From the NCBI RefSeq assembly GCF_018638295.1, contig NZ_JABTTS010000001.1, positions 1 through 64,000 of the forward strand: a stretch of 64,000 bases of DNA, given 5' to 3'. The DNA is from Streptomyces sp. CHD11. Lineage in GTDB: Bacteria; Actinomycetota; Actinomycetes; Streptomycetales; Streptomycetaceae. The notes below the pieces were generated by a model. That model was not told the origin of the DNA, did not search any database, and saw only the letters and a program-made list of their open reading frames with translations. Positions 50,286 to 60,177 of the stretch are shown here, piece after piece; the first letter of the stretch is position 1, and every line of letters begins with the position of its first letter. The position numbers were made by a program, and so were the translations under genes.

Positions 50286-51170
50286 ATGGGGCGGGGAGAT
50301 CTTTCGGATGAAGAGTGGGCTCGGCTGGAGCCGCACTTGCCGATGAATCACGGGCGGGGTGGACGCTGGCGATGCCACCGTCGGGTAATCAACGGGATTC
50401 CGTTCCGGCAGCGGACCGGCCTCCCCTGGCGGGACCTGCCTCCCTGCCTCGGTAGTTGGAAGACGGTTCACGACCGTCATCGCAGGTGGTCGGCGGACGG
50501 CACGTGAGAGAGAATCCTGCGGGCCGTCCAGGCCGACGCCGATACCGAGGGCCGGATCGAATGGAGCATGGTCAGCGTCGATTCCACGACCTGCCGCGCT
50601 CATCAGCACGCGGCCGGCCCCTCCACCCGCGCCCCCAAGATCCCGGGTCGGCGCAGGAGCCCGGAGCGTCACCGTCCCGATGAGGCCCTGGGACGCTCGC
50701 GAGGCGGGCTCACGCGCAAGATCCACCTTGCCGGCGAAGGCGGGTGCCGCCCGCTCGGGTTTGTCATCACGCCCGGCCAGTGGGGGGACGCGCCGCAGAT
50801 GATTCCCGTCCTGGAAGAGATCCGCGTGCCCCGGCAGGCTGGTGGACGACCTCGCACCCGGCCCGACCATGTCGGGGGCGATAAGGCGTATTCGTCACAC
50901 CGCAACCGACGTCACCTGCGCAGACGTCAGATCAAGCACACGATCCCCGAGCCGAGAGACCAGCGGGCCAGCCATAGGCGCCGCGGCAGCCAAGGCGGTC
51001 GGCCCACAGGGTTCGACAAGACGATCTACCGCCGCCGCAACGAAGTCGAGCGGACTATCAACCGGCTCAAGACCTTCCGAGCCATCGCCACGCGCTTCGA
51101 CAAACGGGCGTACGTCTTCCACGGAACGGTCACCGTGGCGGCGAGCCGCCTATGGCTGCGTCCGGAATGA
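50286..51170 (+). pseudogene. IS5-family transposase with one in-frame TGA
   Basis: The frame runs for 294 codons from MGRGDLSDEEWARLEPHLP to SRLWLRPE, interrupted only by TGA at 50505-50507 (after RWSADGT), where relatives have Trp (GTWERIL). Catalytic residues are visible: VSVDSTTCRAHQ (D), VGGDKAYSS (D) and RRNEVERTINRLK (E). Apart from that stop it is complete, so the inactivation is recent or could be read through at low level. It is related to the N-terminal fragment at 1-158. Confidence 0.8.
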
Positions 51171-51576
51171 AGTGCCCCGTTCGGAGATCCTCGGTGCCCG
51201 GGTAGTGGTGGCGAAGTTCGCTAAGTACCCGCTCGTCAATAGCCCTGACGTCCCACGAGGAACTGTCGATCTCGGTCAGGACGATCGCCAGCCTGTCCTC
51301 GGCGAACCCACGTGCTTCGGCGTCGATCAACTGGAGAAAGGGGGTGGTCAGCGACAACAAGGTCAACGTGTCCATGCCGGCGTCGGCGGACCGTCTCTCC
51401 ATCTCGACACAGCGAGGGTCGACGATCTCGTCGAACTCGATGCGCCAGGTCAGGTCCAGGCCGAAGCTGCCGAGGCGAACCAGTAGCTCAGCCAGCGTCA
51501 CGTAGTGCTTTCCGTGCCAGGCAGGAAACGTGATCCCCTTCATCCCCGCCTCTGCTTCAGCTGTGTCGCGTGCCAT
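51130..51576 (-). CDS. Passenger protein of unknown function inside the IS5-type element
   Basis: The product is 148 residues (MARDTAEAEAGMKGITFPAW); the second Met (12) is an alternative start and both have purine-rich sites. I recall similar small Streptomyces proteins with the order FPAWHG, LAELLVRLGSFGLDLTWRIE and DSSSWDVRAIDERVL, all uncharacterised. No membrane segment is seen. The last 14 codons overlap the transposase 3' end on the other strand (HFIPDAAIGGSPPR), so the native C-terminus may have been replaced. Being inside the inverted repeats, it should move with the element. A role in host benefit or immunity would be a guess. Confidence 0.6.
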   Translation of the reverse strand: MARDTAEAEAGMKGITFPAWHGKHYVTLAELLVRLGSFGLDLTWRIEFDEIVDPRCVEMERRSADAGMDTLTLLSLTTPFLQLIDAEARGFAEDRLAIVLTEIDSSSWDVRAIDERVLSELRHHYPGTEDLRTGHFIPDAAIGGSPPR

Positions 51577-51656
51577 GCGGCCCCCTTCGTTCCAGCGAAC
51601 AGTAGGCCACCCGCCTGATCAGCTCATACGACCCATCGGACAGGCCCTAGGTGTAT

Positions 51657-52525
51657 TGACCCGGAGCGTTGTTCACGCGGCTGATGGGTGGCTGGCCACC
51701 GAGTGCGGTGTGGCAGCGGTGGTGGTTGTAGGTGTGCAGGAAGTCTGTTAGTGCCGCGGTGCATTGTGTGTTGCTGGTGTAGGGCCGCAGATAGGCCCAT
51801 TCGTCGAGCAGGGTGCGGTTGAAGCGCTCGACCTTGCCGTTGGTCTGCGGCCGGTAGGCGCGCGTGAGTTTGCCGGTCGCACCCAGGTCGGAAAGGGCCG
51901 GCCTGCTGCCAGGCGAAGCTTTTGCGGTAGGGCCAGGCGTTGTCCGTCAGGACCCGCTCGATGCGGTCGATGCCCGAGGCTGCGAAGAAGGCGGCGGCCC
52001 GGCGCAGGAAGGTCGCGCAGGTGGCGGCCTTCTCGTCCGGGTGGACCTCGCTGTAGGCGAGGCGGCTGGGACCGCCGCCGTCGGGGATGCGGCCGAGCTT
52101 CTTGACGTCCACGTGGACCAGTTCGCGGCGGTCACGTTCGTAGCGTCGGATGACCTGGCCGGTGGGCCGGTCCAGGAAGGACAGGCGGTTCAGGCCATGA
52201 CGGACACGACACCGCACCGCACTGCGAGGGCGATCGAGGCGCGAGTGTGCCGTCTGCGCCGGGACCGCAAATTCGGCCCGGCCCGCATCGGCCCGATCCT
52301 GGGCCTGCCGGCCTCGACCGTGCACCGACTCCTGGTCTGCGGACTGCTGGACCGGTCGTGCAGTCCTTGCTCGCCTTCGGTCCGCCAGCGACGCATCCAC
52401 TTGTGAGCGGTGACGCGGGAGATGCCCATCTCGGCGGCAACATGGGCGACCGGGCGTCCGGTGCGGACACGCTCGACCAGCAGTTGCCTGCCGTGAACGG
52501 TCAGCCGGGCATTACGGTGGGGCAC
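51657..52525 (-). pseudogene. IS481-family transposase with several frameshifts
   Basis: From a GTG at 52525 the reading VPHRNARLTVHGRQLLVERV, then AHVAAEMGISRVTAHKWMRR and WRTEGEQGLHDRSS, is the N-terminal HTH of IS481 transposases. Later parts sit in other frames: LDRPTGQVIRRYERDRRELV with HVDVKKLGRIPDGG (first Asp) and RVLTDNAWPYR (second Asp). At least two or three frame changes occur near 52350, 52190 and 51920. The element lies directly next to the right end of the IS5-type element. Confidence 0.8.
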
Positions 52526-52579
52526 GAGGGCCTTTCGGTCAGGTGTAGACGTCGCAATCCACACCGAACCGGAAGGCCC

Positions 52580-53112
52580 TCACCTGTTCAAGATCCCTCA
52601 GCCGAGACCTGACTCACCCGTCCACAACCTCCCGGGACAGAACAGCTAGGCCGCCCCAGGACCTCTTCGCGACGAGGGCCTTGTACATCGATCTCCGCGT
52701 CCCCGACGCACTGCCCTTCCCCCGGCCGGTGGCGCCACCCCGCATGCCCGCACTGTGCCTGCCCGACCCTTCTGTCCCACCGACGTACGGCGAGCAGGGC
52801 CCCGGGGTGCAGCGAGAATCCGGCCGCACCGCGCCATCCCGCAGGTACAGGGAGCAGTAGCCGAGGCTGGAGAAGAACTGCCCGTACTCGAGACCGTCCC
52901 CGCGGGCGCGGGGAGCAGCCGCTGTCCGTACAGGGCGCCGACCACCCGGAGGGACCATCTCCGCGTGCCTTCGTAGGTGGCAGCAGCCACCACTTGTCGA
53001 CGAGTTCGGGCAGCACTTGTCGATCACCGAGCCGTGAAATGCCGATGAGGACACAGCTCGGTGGCGTAGTCGATGTCTCTCCTCTGCTATGTGGTGATGC
53101 TGCTGTTGCTGT
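52580..53112. other. Region without a recognisable gene
   Basis: Three overlapping minus-strand frames are open here (52588-53054), but they are rich in Arg, Cys and Gly, lack family motifs and look like composition-driven frames. The first 45 bp belong to the outer end of the IS481 element. Confidence 0.35.
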
Positions 53113-53700
53113 TCAGGATGTCTTCGGGGTGTGCTGCCCCCGCCGGTCCGCGTCCTGTCGGCGGAGGCCCTCGAGGATGACGTTCATCAGACGCCGAGAT
53201 GTTGGTTCCCATTCATCCCGGTCCAGTCGGCCGAGGTAGGCGATGAGCAGGAGCACCCCGTGGGCTTCCACGTCCGTGCGGAGGGAACCGGCTGCTTTCC
53301 CGGCGTCCAGCAGGTGACTGAGGGCGCCTTCGATGGGGTTCTGGCCGTGGGCGACAAGGTTCTGCCACGCTGCCGGCTCGAGCGCTGCCAGGACGCCGTA
53401 CTTGATCTCGGCGTAGTCGATCACTTGGTCGAGCCAGTGACGCAGGGCTTCCACAGGCTCGTGTTCCGCCAGTAGAGCGGTGGCGGCGGTCACGAGTTCT
53501 TCGACGTCGCGCCGGTAGACCTCGGCGAGGAGCGCTTCGCGGTTGGGGAAGTTCCGGTAGAGCGTTCCCTGTCCTACACCGGCGCGCTTGGCGATCTCGT
53601 TGAGGTGGACGTGGCGGGACTCGGCGAGGGCCGCACGGGCAGCCTCCACGATGCGGGTCCGGTTCCGCTCCGCGTCCGGACGGCGTGCTGGCGCGCTCAT
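53113..53700 (-). CDS. TetR-family transcriptional regulator
   Basis: The product is 195 residues from the ATG at 53700, with AGGAGAGG upstream. The HTH reads RNRTRIVEAARAALAES, then HLNEIAKRAGVGQGTLYRNF, a textbook TetR domain. The C-terminal part resembles SbtR-like/TetR_C domains (LDQVIDYAEIKYGVLAAL). It is divergent from the SDR gene, and the 96-bp gap between them holds two identical palindromes, so it most likely represses itself and the SDR gene. The ligand is unknown and may be a substrate of the SDR enzyme. Confidence 0.9.
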   Translation of the reverse strand: MSAPARRPDAERNRTRIVEAARAALAESRHVHLNEIAKRAGVGQGTLYRNFPNREALLAEVYRRDVEELVTAATALLAEHEPVEALRHWLDQVIDYAEIKYGVLAALEPAAWQNLVAHGQNPIEGALSHLLDAGKAAGSLRTDVEAHGVLLLIAYLGRLDRDEWEPTSRRLMNVILEGLRRQDADRRGQHTPKTS

Positions 53701-53733
53701 GGGCCTCTCCTGAATGTTCCGCCCCCGACAAGT

Positions 53734-53777
53734 GGACACGTGTCCGGTAGGGTGAACCAAGCAGCGGACACGTGTCC
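53734..53777. promoter_or_regulatory. Two identical TetR operators (GGACACGTGTCC)
   Basis: GGACACGTGTCC occurs at 53734-53745 and 53766-53777, a perfect 12-bp palindrome twice, 32 bp apart (three turns). The first copy is nearer the TetR start, the second nearer the SDR start. One side of each extends into AGT/ACT (AGTGGACACGTGTCC and GGACACGTGTCCACT), so the outermost bases are also mirror images. Confidence 0.75.
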
Positions 53778-53796
53778 ACTTTACTTGGAGGCAGTA

Positions 53797-54540
53797 GTGC
53801 TCTCTCTTCACGGCAAGATCGTCGCCATCACCGGAGCGAGCGGCGGCATCGGCGAGGCCACGGCCCGCCTGCTCGCCGGGCGCGGCGCTGCGGTCGTCCT
53901 CGCAGCGCGCCGCGGCGAGCGCATCGAGGCCATAGCGCAGGAGGTCCGGGAGCAGGGCGGCCGTGCCGCCACGTGCGTCGTCGACGTCACCAAGGCCGAG
54001 GACCTGCAGCGCCTGGTCGCCACCACCATCGACCAGTACGGCCGTATCGACGTACTGGTGAACAACGCCGGCATCGCCCCGATCAGCCCGCTGGCCGACC
54101 TCGACACCGAGAGCTGGTCGGCCATGATCGATGTCAACCTCCGCGGCATGCTCAACGGCGTCGCCGCCGCGCTGCCCGCCTTCCGCGAGCAGGGAGCGGG
54201 CCACCTGGTGAGCATCGTCTCCGTGGCCGGCCTGTCCGGCGTCTCCCCCTCGATGGCCGTCTACGCCGCGACCAAGAACGCGGTGCGCACCCTCCACGAA
54301 GGGCTGCGCACGGAGTCCACCGACGGAGTGGTGCGCACGACAGCCATCTCGCCCGGATACATCCGAACCGACCTCGCCGACTCAATGACAGACCCCACCA
54401 TCCGCGAGCGGACACGCAAGAACATGGACGCGGTGGGCATCCCTCCGGCGGCGGTCGCCCGCGCGGTCGCCTTCGCCATCGAACAGCCCGGCGACGTCGA
54501 GATCGGCGAGATCAACGTCCGCCCCACCGTCCAGGCATGA
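53797..54540 (+). CDS. SDR-family NAD(P)-dependent oxidoreductase
   Basis: The product is 247 residues from the GTG at 53797 with TTGGAGG upstream. The cofactor motif is TGASGGIGEATARLLA, the structural motif LVNNAGIAP, and the catalytic residues lie in SIVSVAGLSGV (Ser) and YAATKNAV (Tyr, Lys). SPGYIRTDL is the usual C-terminal loop. This is a complete classical SDR. Arg residues after the first strand (AARRGER) favour NADP(H). It is divergent from the TetR gene and probably controlled by it. Substrate unknown. Confidence 0.92.
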   Translation: MLSLHGKIVAITGASGGIGEATARLLAGRGAAVVLAARRGERIEAIAQEVREQGGRAATCVVDVTKAEDLQRLVATTIDQYGRIDVLVNNAGIAPISPLADLDTESWSAMIDVNLRGMLNGVAAALPAFREQGAGHLVSIVSVAGLSGVSPSMAVYAATKNAVRTLHEGLRTESTDGVVRTTAISPGYIRTDLADSMTDPTIRERTRKNMDAVGIPPAAVARAVAFAIEQPGDVEIGEINVRPTVQA

Positions 54541-54651
54541 CCCTTGCCATCACCGGTCAGTGCGACGCCCGCCGGCCGCTTGCACCACACCACGGCCGGT
54601 TCCCGGCCTCAACAGGAGCGGTACCTCCTGGTGAGGTGCATCGCACAGCGG

Positions 54652-55010
54652 TCAGCCCGGCTTGCCGTCCTGGACAGAGGTTCGGGCTCGGGTGACGGTG
54701 AGGCGGTGGGAGTCGGTACCTGTCTGGATCGGCTCGCCGCCGAAGGTGAGCCGGCCGACAACAGCGCGCAGAGGCGAGGCTAGGCTCGGCAAAGGTCTTC
54801 ATCCAGCTACTGAAACCCTCGTTCAAGGCGATCGCGCGGTGGTTCAATTCCCTCGTTCCGTCAGAACCTGAAGCAGTAGCGCAACGGGGCTGCCGTCCGG
54901 CTCCATACAGCCGAGTTCGTCGACGCAGAGGAGCTCGACTCGGCCGAAGCGGGTGGTGGTCCTGGTCAGCGCCTTCTCATCCGCGTCCCCTACCAGTTCG
55001 CTGAGTGGCT
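54652..55010 (-). pseudogene. IS21-family IstB-like ATPase, C-terminal fragment with frameshift
   Basis: The minus strand reads LTRTTTRFGRVELLCVDELG with ALLLQVLTER, the Walker B region of IstB-like helpers. A second frame reads ALNEGFSSWMKTFAEPSLAS, and the third reaches TVTRARTSVQDGKPG at the stop (54652). The Walker A part is missing and at least two frame changes are present. Only a relic of an IS21-type element remains. Confidence 0.7.
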
Positions 55011-55522
55011 GGTCGCGAGCCGTAGCGGGCCATCGCGGCTCCGGTGCGCCGGCCGGGTCCCTGGCCCATGCCCGTACCACGCCGGTCGGCGGTGATCGCG
55101 TGGTCCGGCCCTCCGGCCCGCCGGCCCCGCGGGGGCTCCAGTCCACGACTGCGCACCACTGACAAAGTACCCTGCACAGCTGACAAGTTCCGAAGCTCAC
55201 GATGACCCCAAGGTCCTGGTCGAGGCCGTCGGACCGGAGTCGCATGCGGTGGCCTCACTACCAGCGGACCTGAGAGCCACCAAGGGCATGTGTGTTTCCG
55301 AAGTCGGTTCAGCCGACGTGCGATGCGCCCCAGTACGGGGCGATGAACTCATCCCCGGGCAACGTGAGTTCATCGATCCTACCTCGGCGCCGGTGTCGGG
55401 GCAGCGGGCTGTATCCGTCCACGATTCAGCAGCACCCAGCCTGAAGCGTCGTCAGGCCTGTCTGGTCACCGTGGTCTCACGGTTGTCCAGCGCCCCGGTG
55501 GCCACGGGGGTCGCACTGCTGA
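55011..55522. other. Region without a recognisable gene
   Basis: About 500 bp between the IstB relic and a coding tail at 55523. Some frames are open but without motifs. It is probably a join of several rearranged pieces. Confidence 0.35.
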
Positions 55523-55735
55523 GGGCTGGCAGCGCTGTTCTCCGAGACGGAGGACGCGGGCCGTCCCCTGCTGCACGAGCTGCGCCCCTGCGCCGAACGC
55601 CGGGACGTGGAGGTCACGTTCGTCTGCTGCGGCGCATTGCCCGACGTCCCCATGGTGGCGCACCGGCATCTGGCCGACGGCCCGCTCCTGGCGTTTGCCT
55701 CGGCCAGGACCGCGGTCCGGGTCACCGTCTCGTGA
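55523..55735 (+). pseudogene. C-terminal tail of an unidentified protein
   Basis: After a TGA at about 55520 the frame reads LFSETEDAGRPLLHELRPCA, then ERRDVEVTFVCCGALPDVPM and FASARTAVRVTVS, ending at 55735. Third positions are rich in G/C and the composition is that of a real protein, but there is no start codon. The tail lies about 110 bp upstream of the response regulator and may belong to the same broken gene set. I do not recognise the family. Confidence 0.35.
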
Positions 55736-55848
55736 CGGCCGGCGAGGGATGACGAGCGGGGTGGCTGACGCGACAGCTCCCCCGCAGCGCCGCACATGAT
55801 CCGTTCCGCCGGCACATCGGTGCTGTCCGACGAGAAGGAGAACCTCCT

Positions 55849-56514
55849 GTGGCTGGAATCCCGATGGCGCGTACCGGCCCCGCGTTCGACGTCGGCATCG
55901 TCGATGACCACCCGGTGGTGATCGACGGTGTCCGGGCCTGGCTGGCCGAGGAGCCGAGCGTACGCGTCAGACACACCGGCGAGACCACAACGGACCTGTA
56001 CTCCGGTGCGGTGGACGTCCTGATCGTGGACCTCAACCTCAACGGTCGGCTGGTGCTGCCGGACATCGGTGAGCTCACCGCCGCGGGGCGACGGCTGGTC
56101 GTCTTCTCGCAGTTCACCGAGGACTCGCTGGTGCTGAACGTGCTGAACATGGGCGTGGCCGGGTTCGTCGCCAAGAGCGAGGGGCAGGCTCATCTGCTGC
56201 ACCCGGTGCGCGCCGCAGCGGCGGACCGCCCCTACGTGCCGCCGACGACAGCCGGAGTCCTGGTGTCCGACCGCAGCCCGGCGGCCCCTCATCTGTCCCA
56301 GCAAGAGCGCGCGTCGTTACTGTAGGGGTTCCAGTCCATGTCCAAGGCCTCGGTGGCCCGCCGCATGGGCGTGTCTGTGCACACCGTCGACATGTACATC
56401 AAGCGGGCCCGGGTCAAGTACGCCCAGGTCGGCCGGCCCGCACCGACGAAGACCGACATGCTGGCCCGTGCGATCGAGGACGGCCTGGTCACCCCCGCCG
56501 AGCTCGCGAGTTCC
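55849..56514 (+). pseudogene. NarL/LuxR-type response regulator split by an in-frame TAG
   Basis: A GTG at 55849 (GAAGGAG upstream) opens a receiver domain: VGIVDDHPVVIDGVRAWLAE with phospho-acceptor Asp in VDVLIVDLNLNG and a Thr/Ser switch in VVFSQFTEDS. TAG at 56323-56325 interrupts just after LSQQERASLL. The same frame then continues FQSMSKASVARRMGVSVHTV and DMYIKRARVKYAQVGRPAPT, a LuxR-type HTH. The frame runs into antisense of the cyclase gene at about 56515, so the end is also damaged. The receiver alone might still be made, but without DNA binding. Confidence 0.7.
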
Positions 56515-58259
56515 CCTAATGGCATCAGCGGTCGGGTGTCGGCGCGGGTGGTGACCAGCAGCCGGCGCAGAGCCGCCCCGTCGACGAGCCCCAGGCCGGC
56601 CAGGCGCGTGTTCTCCGCGAAGTCGAGCAGCTCGCTGCGGCGCCGGCGCAGGCCCGCATACAGGATCGGACTGGCGTCGTCCTGGCCGGTGCGGCGGAGG
56701 ATCTCAGGTGGCACGATGCCGTCCAGTGCGCGCGCGAGCACGGGCTTGAGCCGGTCCGTGGCCACCCGGTCGGCCAGCCGCACGGACAGGACCGCCTCCA
56801 GCACCCGGTCGTCGGTGTAAGGAGCGTGGAAAGAGACGCCCGCGTGGGCGCCGATGCTCGAATTCCGACGCATCACCGTGCTGTTGACCCGGTTGATCCA
56901 CATCATCTCGTGCTGCACCGGCAGCGCGGCCAGCGGTTCAGGGCCCGCCGTGATCGCTTCGCGCATCAGGCGGCGTACGGTCGACGCGGCGTCCGGGGTG
57001 ATCCAGGGCGGCAGCTTCGCCGACACCTCCCAGTACGCTCCCGAGCCCCAGGCCCTGTCCGCGGCGAGTCCGTCGGCCTCGGCGGCCAGCCATCGGCGGT
57101 CGGACGGCGCGGCCGCCATCGTGCGCACTGTCGTCACCATCGACCAGCGCCGCTTGGACCGCAGCGCACGCACGTGCGGCAGGGCGGCGGCAGGGGCGCG
57201 CCGGAGCAGCCCGTGCAGGCACATCGTGCCCGGGAGGAACAGTTCGTCGCCGCCGACGCCCTGGAGGTGACGGCGTACGCCCAGGTCGGCGACGCGGCGT
57301 GCCTGGTGCTCGACGGTGGCCCTGGCCCTGGGGAACATCAGGGGGCCCTCCCGGTCGTGCTGCGGTGCTCGAACGGCGCGTACCAGTCCGGCGTCTCTGC
57401 CGGTGGCACCACCACGTGACGGGCCCGCGGCAGCGCGGCGGCCGCCCTGCGGGCGTGTGCCAGATCCTCGCCCCGGCCGCCGTGTGCCTCGTAGTGCAGG
57501 GTGGCCAGGTCCGTGCCGGTGGAACGGCCGGCGACGAAGCACAGGCTCGTCGAGTCGAGGCCGCCGGAGAGATCGGCGCTCACCACCTTCTGGTTCGCGG
57601 TGCGCGCCGCCACGGCGTCGAACAGCGCCTCGCGCACGAAGTCACCGTCGCCCAGGGACCGCTCGGGTTCGGGCGGCGTCCACCAACGCCGGGTGCGCCC
57701 GGCGCCGTCGCGACTGATCTCCAGGCAGTATCCGATGCGCGGGCTGCGCACACCGCGCCACACCGAACCCTCGCTGAGTGGCTCGGGGCCCGAACGGGGA
57801 GAGCAGTTCGAGCGCCACGCGTTCCGTGTCGACGCTCGCGCCGATGAGTCCGGCCAGGCTTTCCGCCCGGGAGGCCGCCAGCGTCACACCGGCGGCCCGG
57901 GCGTAGAAGACCTGGCACGCGGTGGACAGCGCGCCCTGGACCCGGACGTCGCCGTCCAGCGAGGCCACGAGGTGGAAGCTCCCGCTGGGTAGTCGGGCGA
58001 TGTCATCCAGGTCCGTCAAGGACCGGACCCTGCTCAACCGGGCCCTCAGGACGTCCGGGTGGACGGTCGTGCAGCCGAGCAGCACAAGACGGCGAGGGCC
58101 TGCGGAGACACGCACGATCTCGTCGTCCAGCCAGTCGCCCACCAGCCACGGGCGCCCTGAGTGGTGCTCGATCACCTTGGGACGCGGCAGCCCGGGAGAC
58201 AGCGCCGGTGCGAGGGCTTCGGCGCCGGCCGAATGGTCGGGAAGTACCACGAAGTCCAT
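56515..58259 (-). pseudogene. Asparagine-synthetase-like macrolactam (lasso peptide) cyclase, frameshifted and truncated
   Basis: From the ATG at 58259 the protein reads MDFVVLPDHSAGAEAL, typical of the albusnodin-type lasso cyclases (class II asparagine synthetase fold). A frameshift near 57790 moves the frame to WRGVRSPRIGYCLEI and the intact ATP pyrophosphatase loop SADLSGGLDSTSLCF. A second near 57350 moves it again to GVGGDELFLPGTMCLHGLLR. Homology ends at PLMPLGELASS, where it meets the response regulator HTH in opposite orientation, so the C-terminus is gone. In lasso pathways this enzyme adenylates a ring Asp/Glu for macrolactam closure. This copy cannot make a full enzyme. Confidence 0.75.
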
Positions 58260-58801
58260 GCGTATCCTCCACCGGAGTGCCAGAGTAGGGTGGCCCGACC
58301 GGCATGTGGCGTCGGTCGCCGTCTACGCCAACAACACCGGCGACAGCTACAAGCAGGTCATCCCCGACGGCCGGATCCGCAGCGCCGGCGGTCAGGCCGA
58401 GACCGACTACCGGCCGCTGGACCGCCCCGGCCACGGCAGATGACCGACATCACCTCCGGCTTACACCGCCGACCTCTACGACGAGGTCCGGCACGGCGCG
58501 GACTGACTCGAGGTCCACGTCGGCAGGGCGCACTCCGGAGCACGAGCCGATCGGGGGACGACCTCGGGCCGGTGAAGGAGACCGGTCGGCACCCCTACCA
58601 GGCTCACCACGTCGAGGACGTCAGCACGTCCAGCCACCACGGGCGGCACGCCGGGGCGGCCCTCGGTCAGATCCCTTCCCACGGCCCCCAGCCCGCGCTT
58701 CGGCAGCGGCCGATGAGCGCGCGTCAGCTGCTTGAAGACCTTCTGGGCCCTCCGGCAGCCGACCGGCCAGGCGCTCCAGCTGTGTGGCCGCGCAGCGACC
58801 A
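58260..58801. other. Region without a complete gene
   Basis: About 540 bp between the cyclase start and the AraC gene. One plus frame (58308-58443) reads ASVAVYANNTGDSYKQVIPD with GGQAETDYRPLDRPGHGR and looks like the tail of a coding sequence I cannot identify. No lasso precursor with a leader Thr and a core Gly is evident here on either strand. Confidence 0.4.
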
Positions 58802-59773
58802 CTACGCGGAGGAGCGGGGGTGATTCTGGTCGCGCCAGGCCCGGGGCGAGAGTCCGTATGCCTGCTTGAACACCTTGCTGAAGTGGGTCGCGTTCACGAA
58901 GCCCCACCTTCGCCCAATCGCCGCGATGGTCCGCAACCGGCTGTTCGGGCCGGCCAACTCACGCCTGCATTCCGCCAAGCGGCGTGTACGGATCCAGTCG
59001 CCCAGGCTCATGCCCAACCCGGACAGCACTGCGTAGAGATGACGTACGGAGATATCGTGTGCGGCGGCGATCCGCGCCGCCGACAGATCGGGATCAGCCA
59101 GGTGCTCCCGGATGTACTGAGTGATCCGCAGGCCGAGCGTCGACTCCAACGGGCCCTTGGCGAAGCCCGCGTCGCCGTGCTGGTAGGTCAGGACGGCGCG
59201 GAGGAGTTCGACACTGGGCTCCACGACGGCGTCTGCGCGCACACTCCGGTGAACCTCCTCATTGACGGCCAGTTCGGAGAAGTAGGTGAAGGCGACGCGC
59301 GCAATCGGGTTGTCGGGTCCCAGGGTGACAGAGCCGGTGTCTCGCAACAGCCGGTCGGGGAGCGCGAGTACCGAACGGGGGAAGCGCAGGAAGTGGTGGT
59401 CGACTCCCTCGTCGAAGAGAAGCGTGTACGGAGCGGTCGATTCGTAGACGGCGAATTCCCCCGGTCCCAGTACACACTCGCGTCCGTTCTGTACCACCAG
59501 ACTGGTGCCCGTCACCTGCAGGCCGAGGAAGACCGCAGGCTCCTCGTCCTCCCGGGCCAGCCGCGTCGTACGACGGATCGTGACCGCGGTCGCCCGCGCG
59601 GAACAGATCTTGAGAGGTCCGACGGTACCGAGCCCTATACGAACGGAGAGGTCCTCAGCGGAAAGACGGTGATCGATGTCGACCGCCACCACGGAATCCC
59701 GCACGGCGTTCCGAACCACTTCCTCCCGGTCACGCGGTGCCATGAACGCCGTGTCCAGAACAGCCGGGCTCAC
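58802..59773 (-). CDS. AraC-family transcriptional regulator
   Basis: The product is 323 residues. Residues 20-200 form an AraC-binding-like (cupin type) domain containing LGLQVTGTSLVVQNGRECVL and FAVYESTAPYTLLF. Residues 220-320 carry the double HTH (SAARIAAAHDISVRHLYAVL and LRTIAAIGRRWGFVNATHFS) followed by FKQAYGLSPRAWR. This is the arrangement of FeaR-like activators. It is complete and, with the exporter, the best-preserved gene between 55 and 61 kb. Targets are unknown. Confidence 0.88.
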   Translation of the reverse strand: MSPAVLDTAFMAPRDREEVVRNAVRDSVVAVDIDHRLSAEDLSVRIGLGTVGPLKICSARATAVTIRRTTRLAREDEEPAVFLGLQVTGTSLVVQNGRECVLGPGEFAVYESTAPYTLLFDEGVDHHFLRFPRSVLALPDRLLRDTGSVTLGPDNPIARVAFTYFSELAVNEEVHRSVRADAVVEPSVELLRAVLTYQHGDAGFAKGPLESTLGLRITQYIREHLADPDLSAARIAAAHDISVRHLYAVLSGLGMSLGDWIRTRRLAECRRELAGPNSRLRTIAAIGRRWGFVNATHFSKVFKQAYGLSPRAWRDQNHPRSSA

Positions 59774-60177
59774 GGGGCAGACCTTCGCCCGCTGTTGTCA
59801 TATGGCCGACCTGACCATCCCCCGGCCCGCTCCACCACAAGCCCTCACCCCCGACACGGACAGTTCCCGCCCTCAGCTTGGCAGGATTCGATCTCACTGC
59901 GCAACGGCTTCGTCCGGCGCGCCGGACCCTCGCGTAGTGCGGCGTCGACGCCAGGCGGTGCGCTACTCAGTGCGCTACCTACCGATTCTCCTGCACGCAC
60001 GACAGAGGCCTCAAGGTCTACGGATCGGCCCCGGATCGGACGCGAGAGGCGCACTCTCCCGGGTGATGGGTCTGTCAAGCGAGCGGGTCTGTTGGCGTTG
60101 GTCATCGAGGATGTGGCGGGCGGTGGCGAACCAACCGGGCTACGCCTCGGACCCGGGATGCTCCCGTTCCCCGTCCG
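59774..60177. other. Region without a recognisable gene
   Basis: About 400 bp upstream of the AraC gene; several frames are open by composition only. It should include the AraC promoter on the minus strand. Confidence 0.3.

Larger units (their letters stand above)
50231..51648. mobile_element. IS5-family element with passenger gene
   Basis: The left end reads GGACTGTCCGATGGGTCGTG and the right end, on the other strand, GGCCTGTCCGATGGGTCGTA: inverted repeats of about 20 bp with one or two differences. Both ends are flanked by CTA (CTAA left, CTAG right), which fits a short CTA target duplication. Inside are a plus-strand transposase gene with one nonsense codon and a minus-strand gene between the transposase and the right end. 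At about 1.42 kb it is longer than the usual 0.9-1.1 kb for this group because of that gene. Confidence 0.75.

Noticed and set aside
52588..53054. Three minus-strand frames between the IS481 element and the TetR gene
   Set aside because: No motif, unusual Cys/Arg content and mutual overlap; not believable as genes.
54810..54870. tRNA-like stretch (GGTGGTTCAATTCCC)
   Set aside because: No acceptor or anticodon stem can be formed, and the stretch is the reverse complement of IstB coding sequence.
58476..58907. Open frame opposite and upstream of the AraC gene end
   Set aside because: It overlaps the AraC HTH coding region out of frame and resembles nothing.
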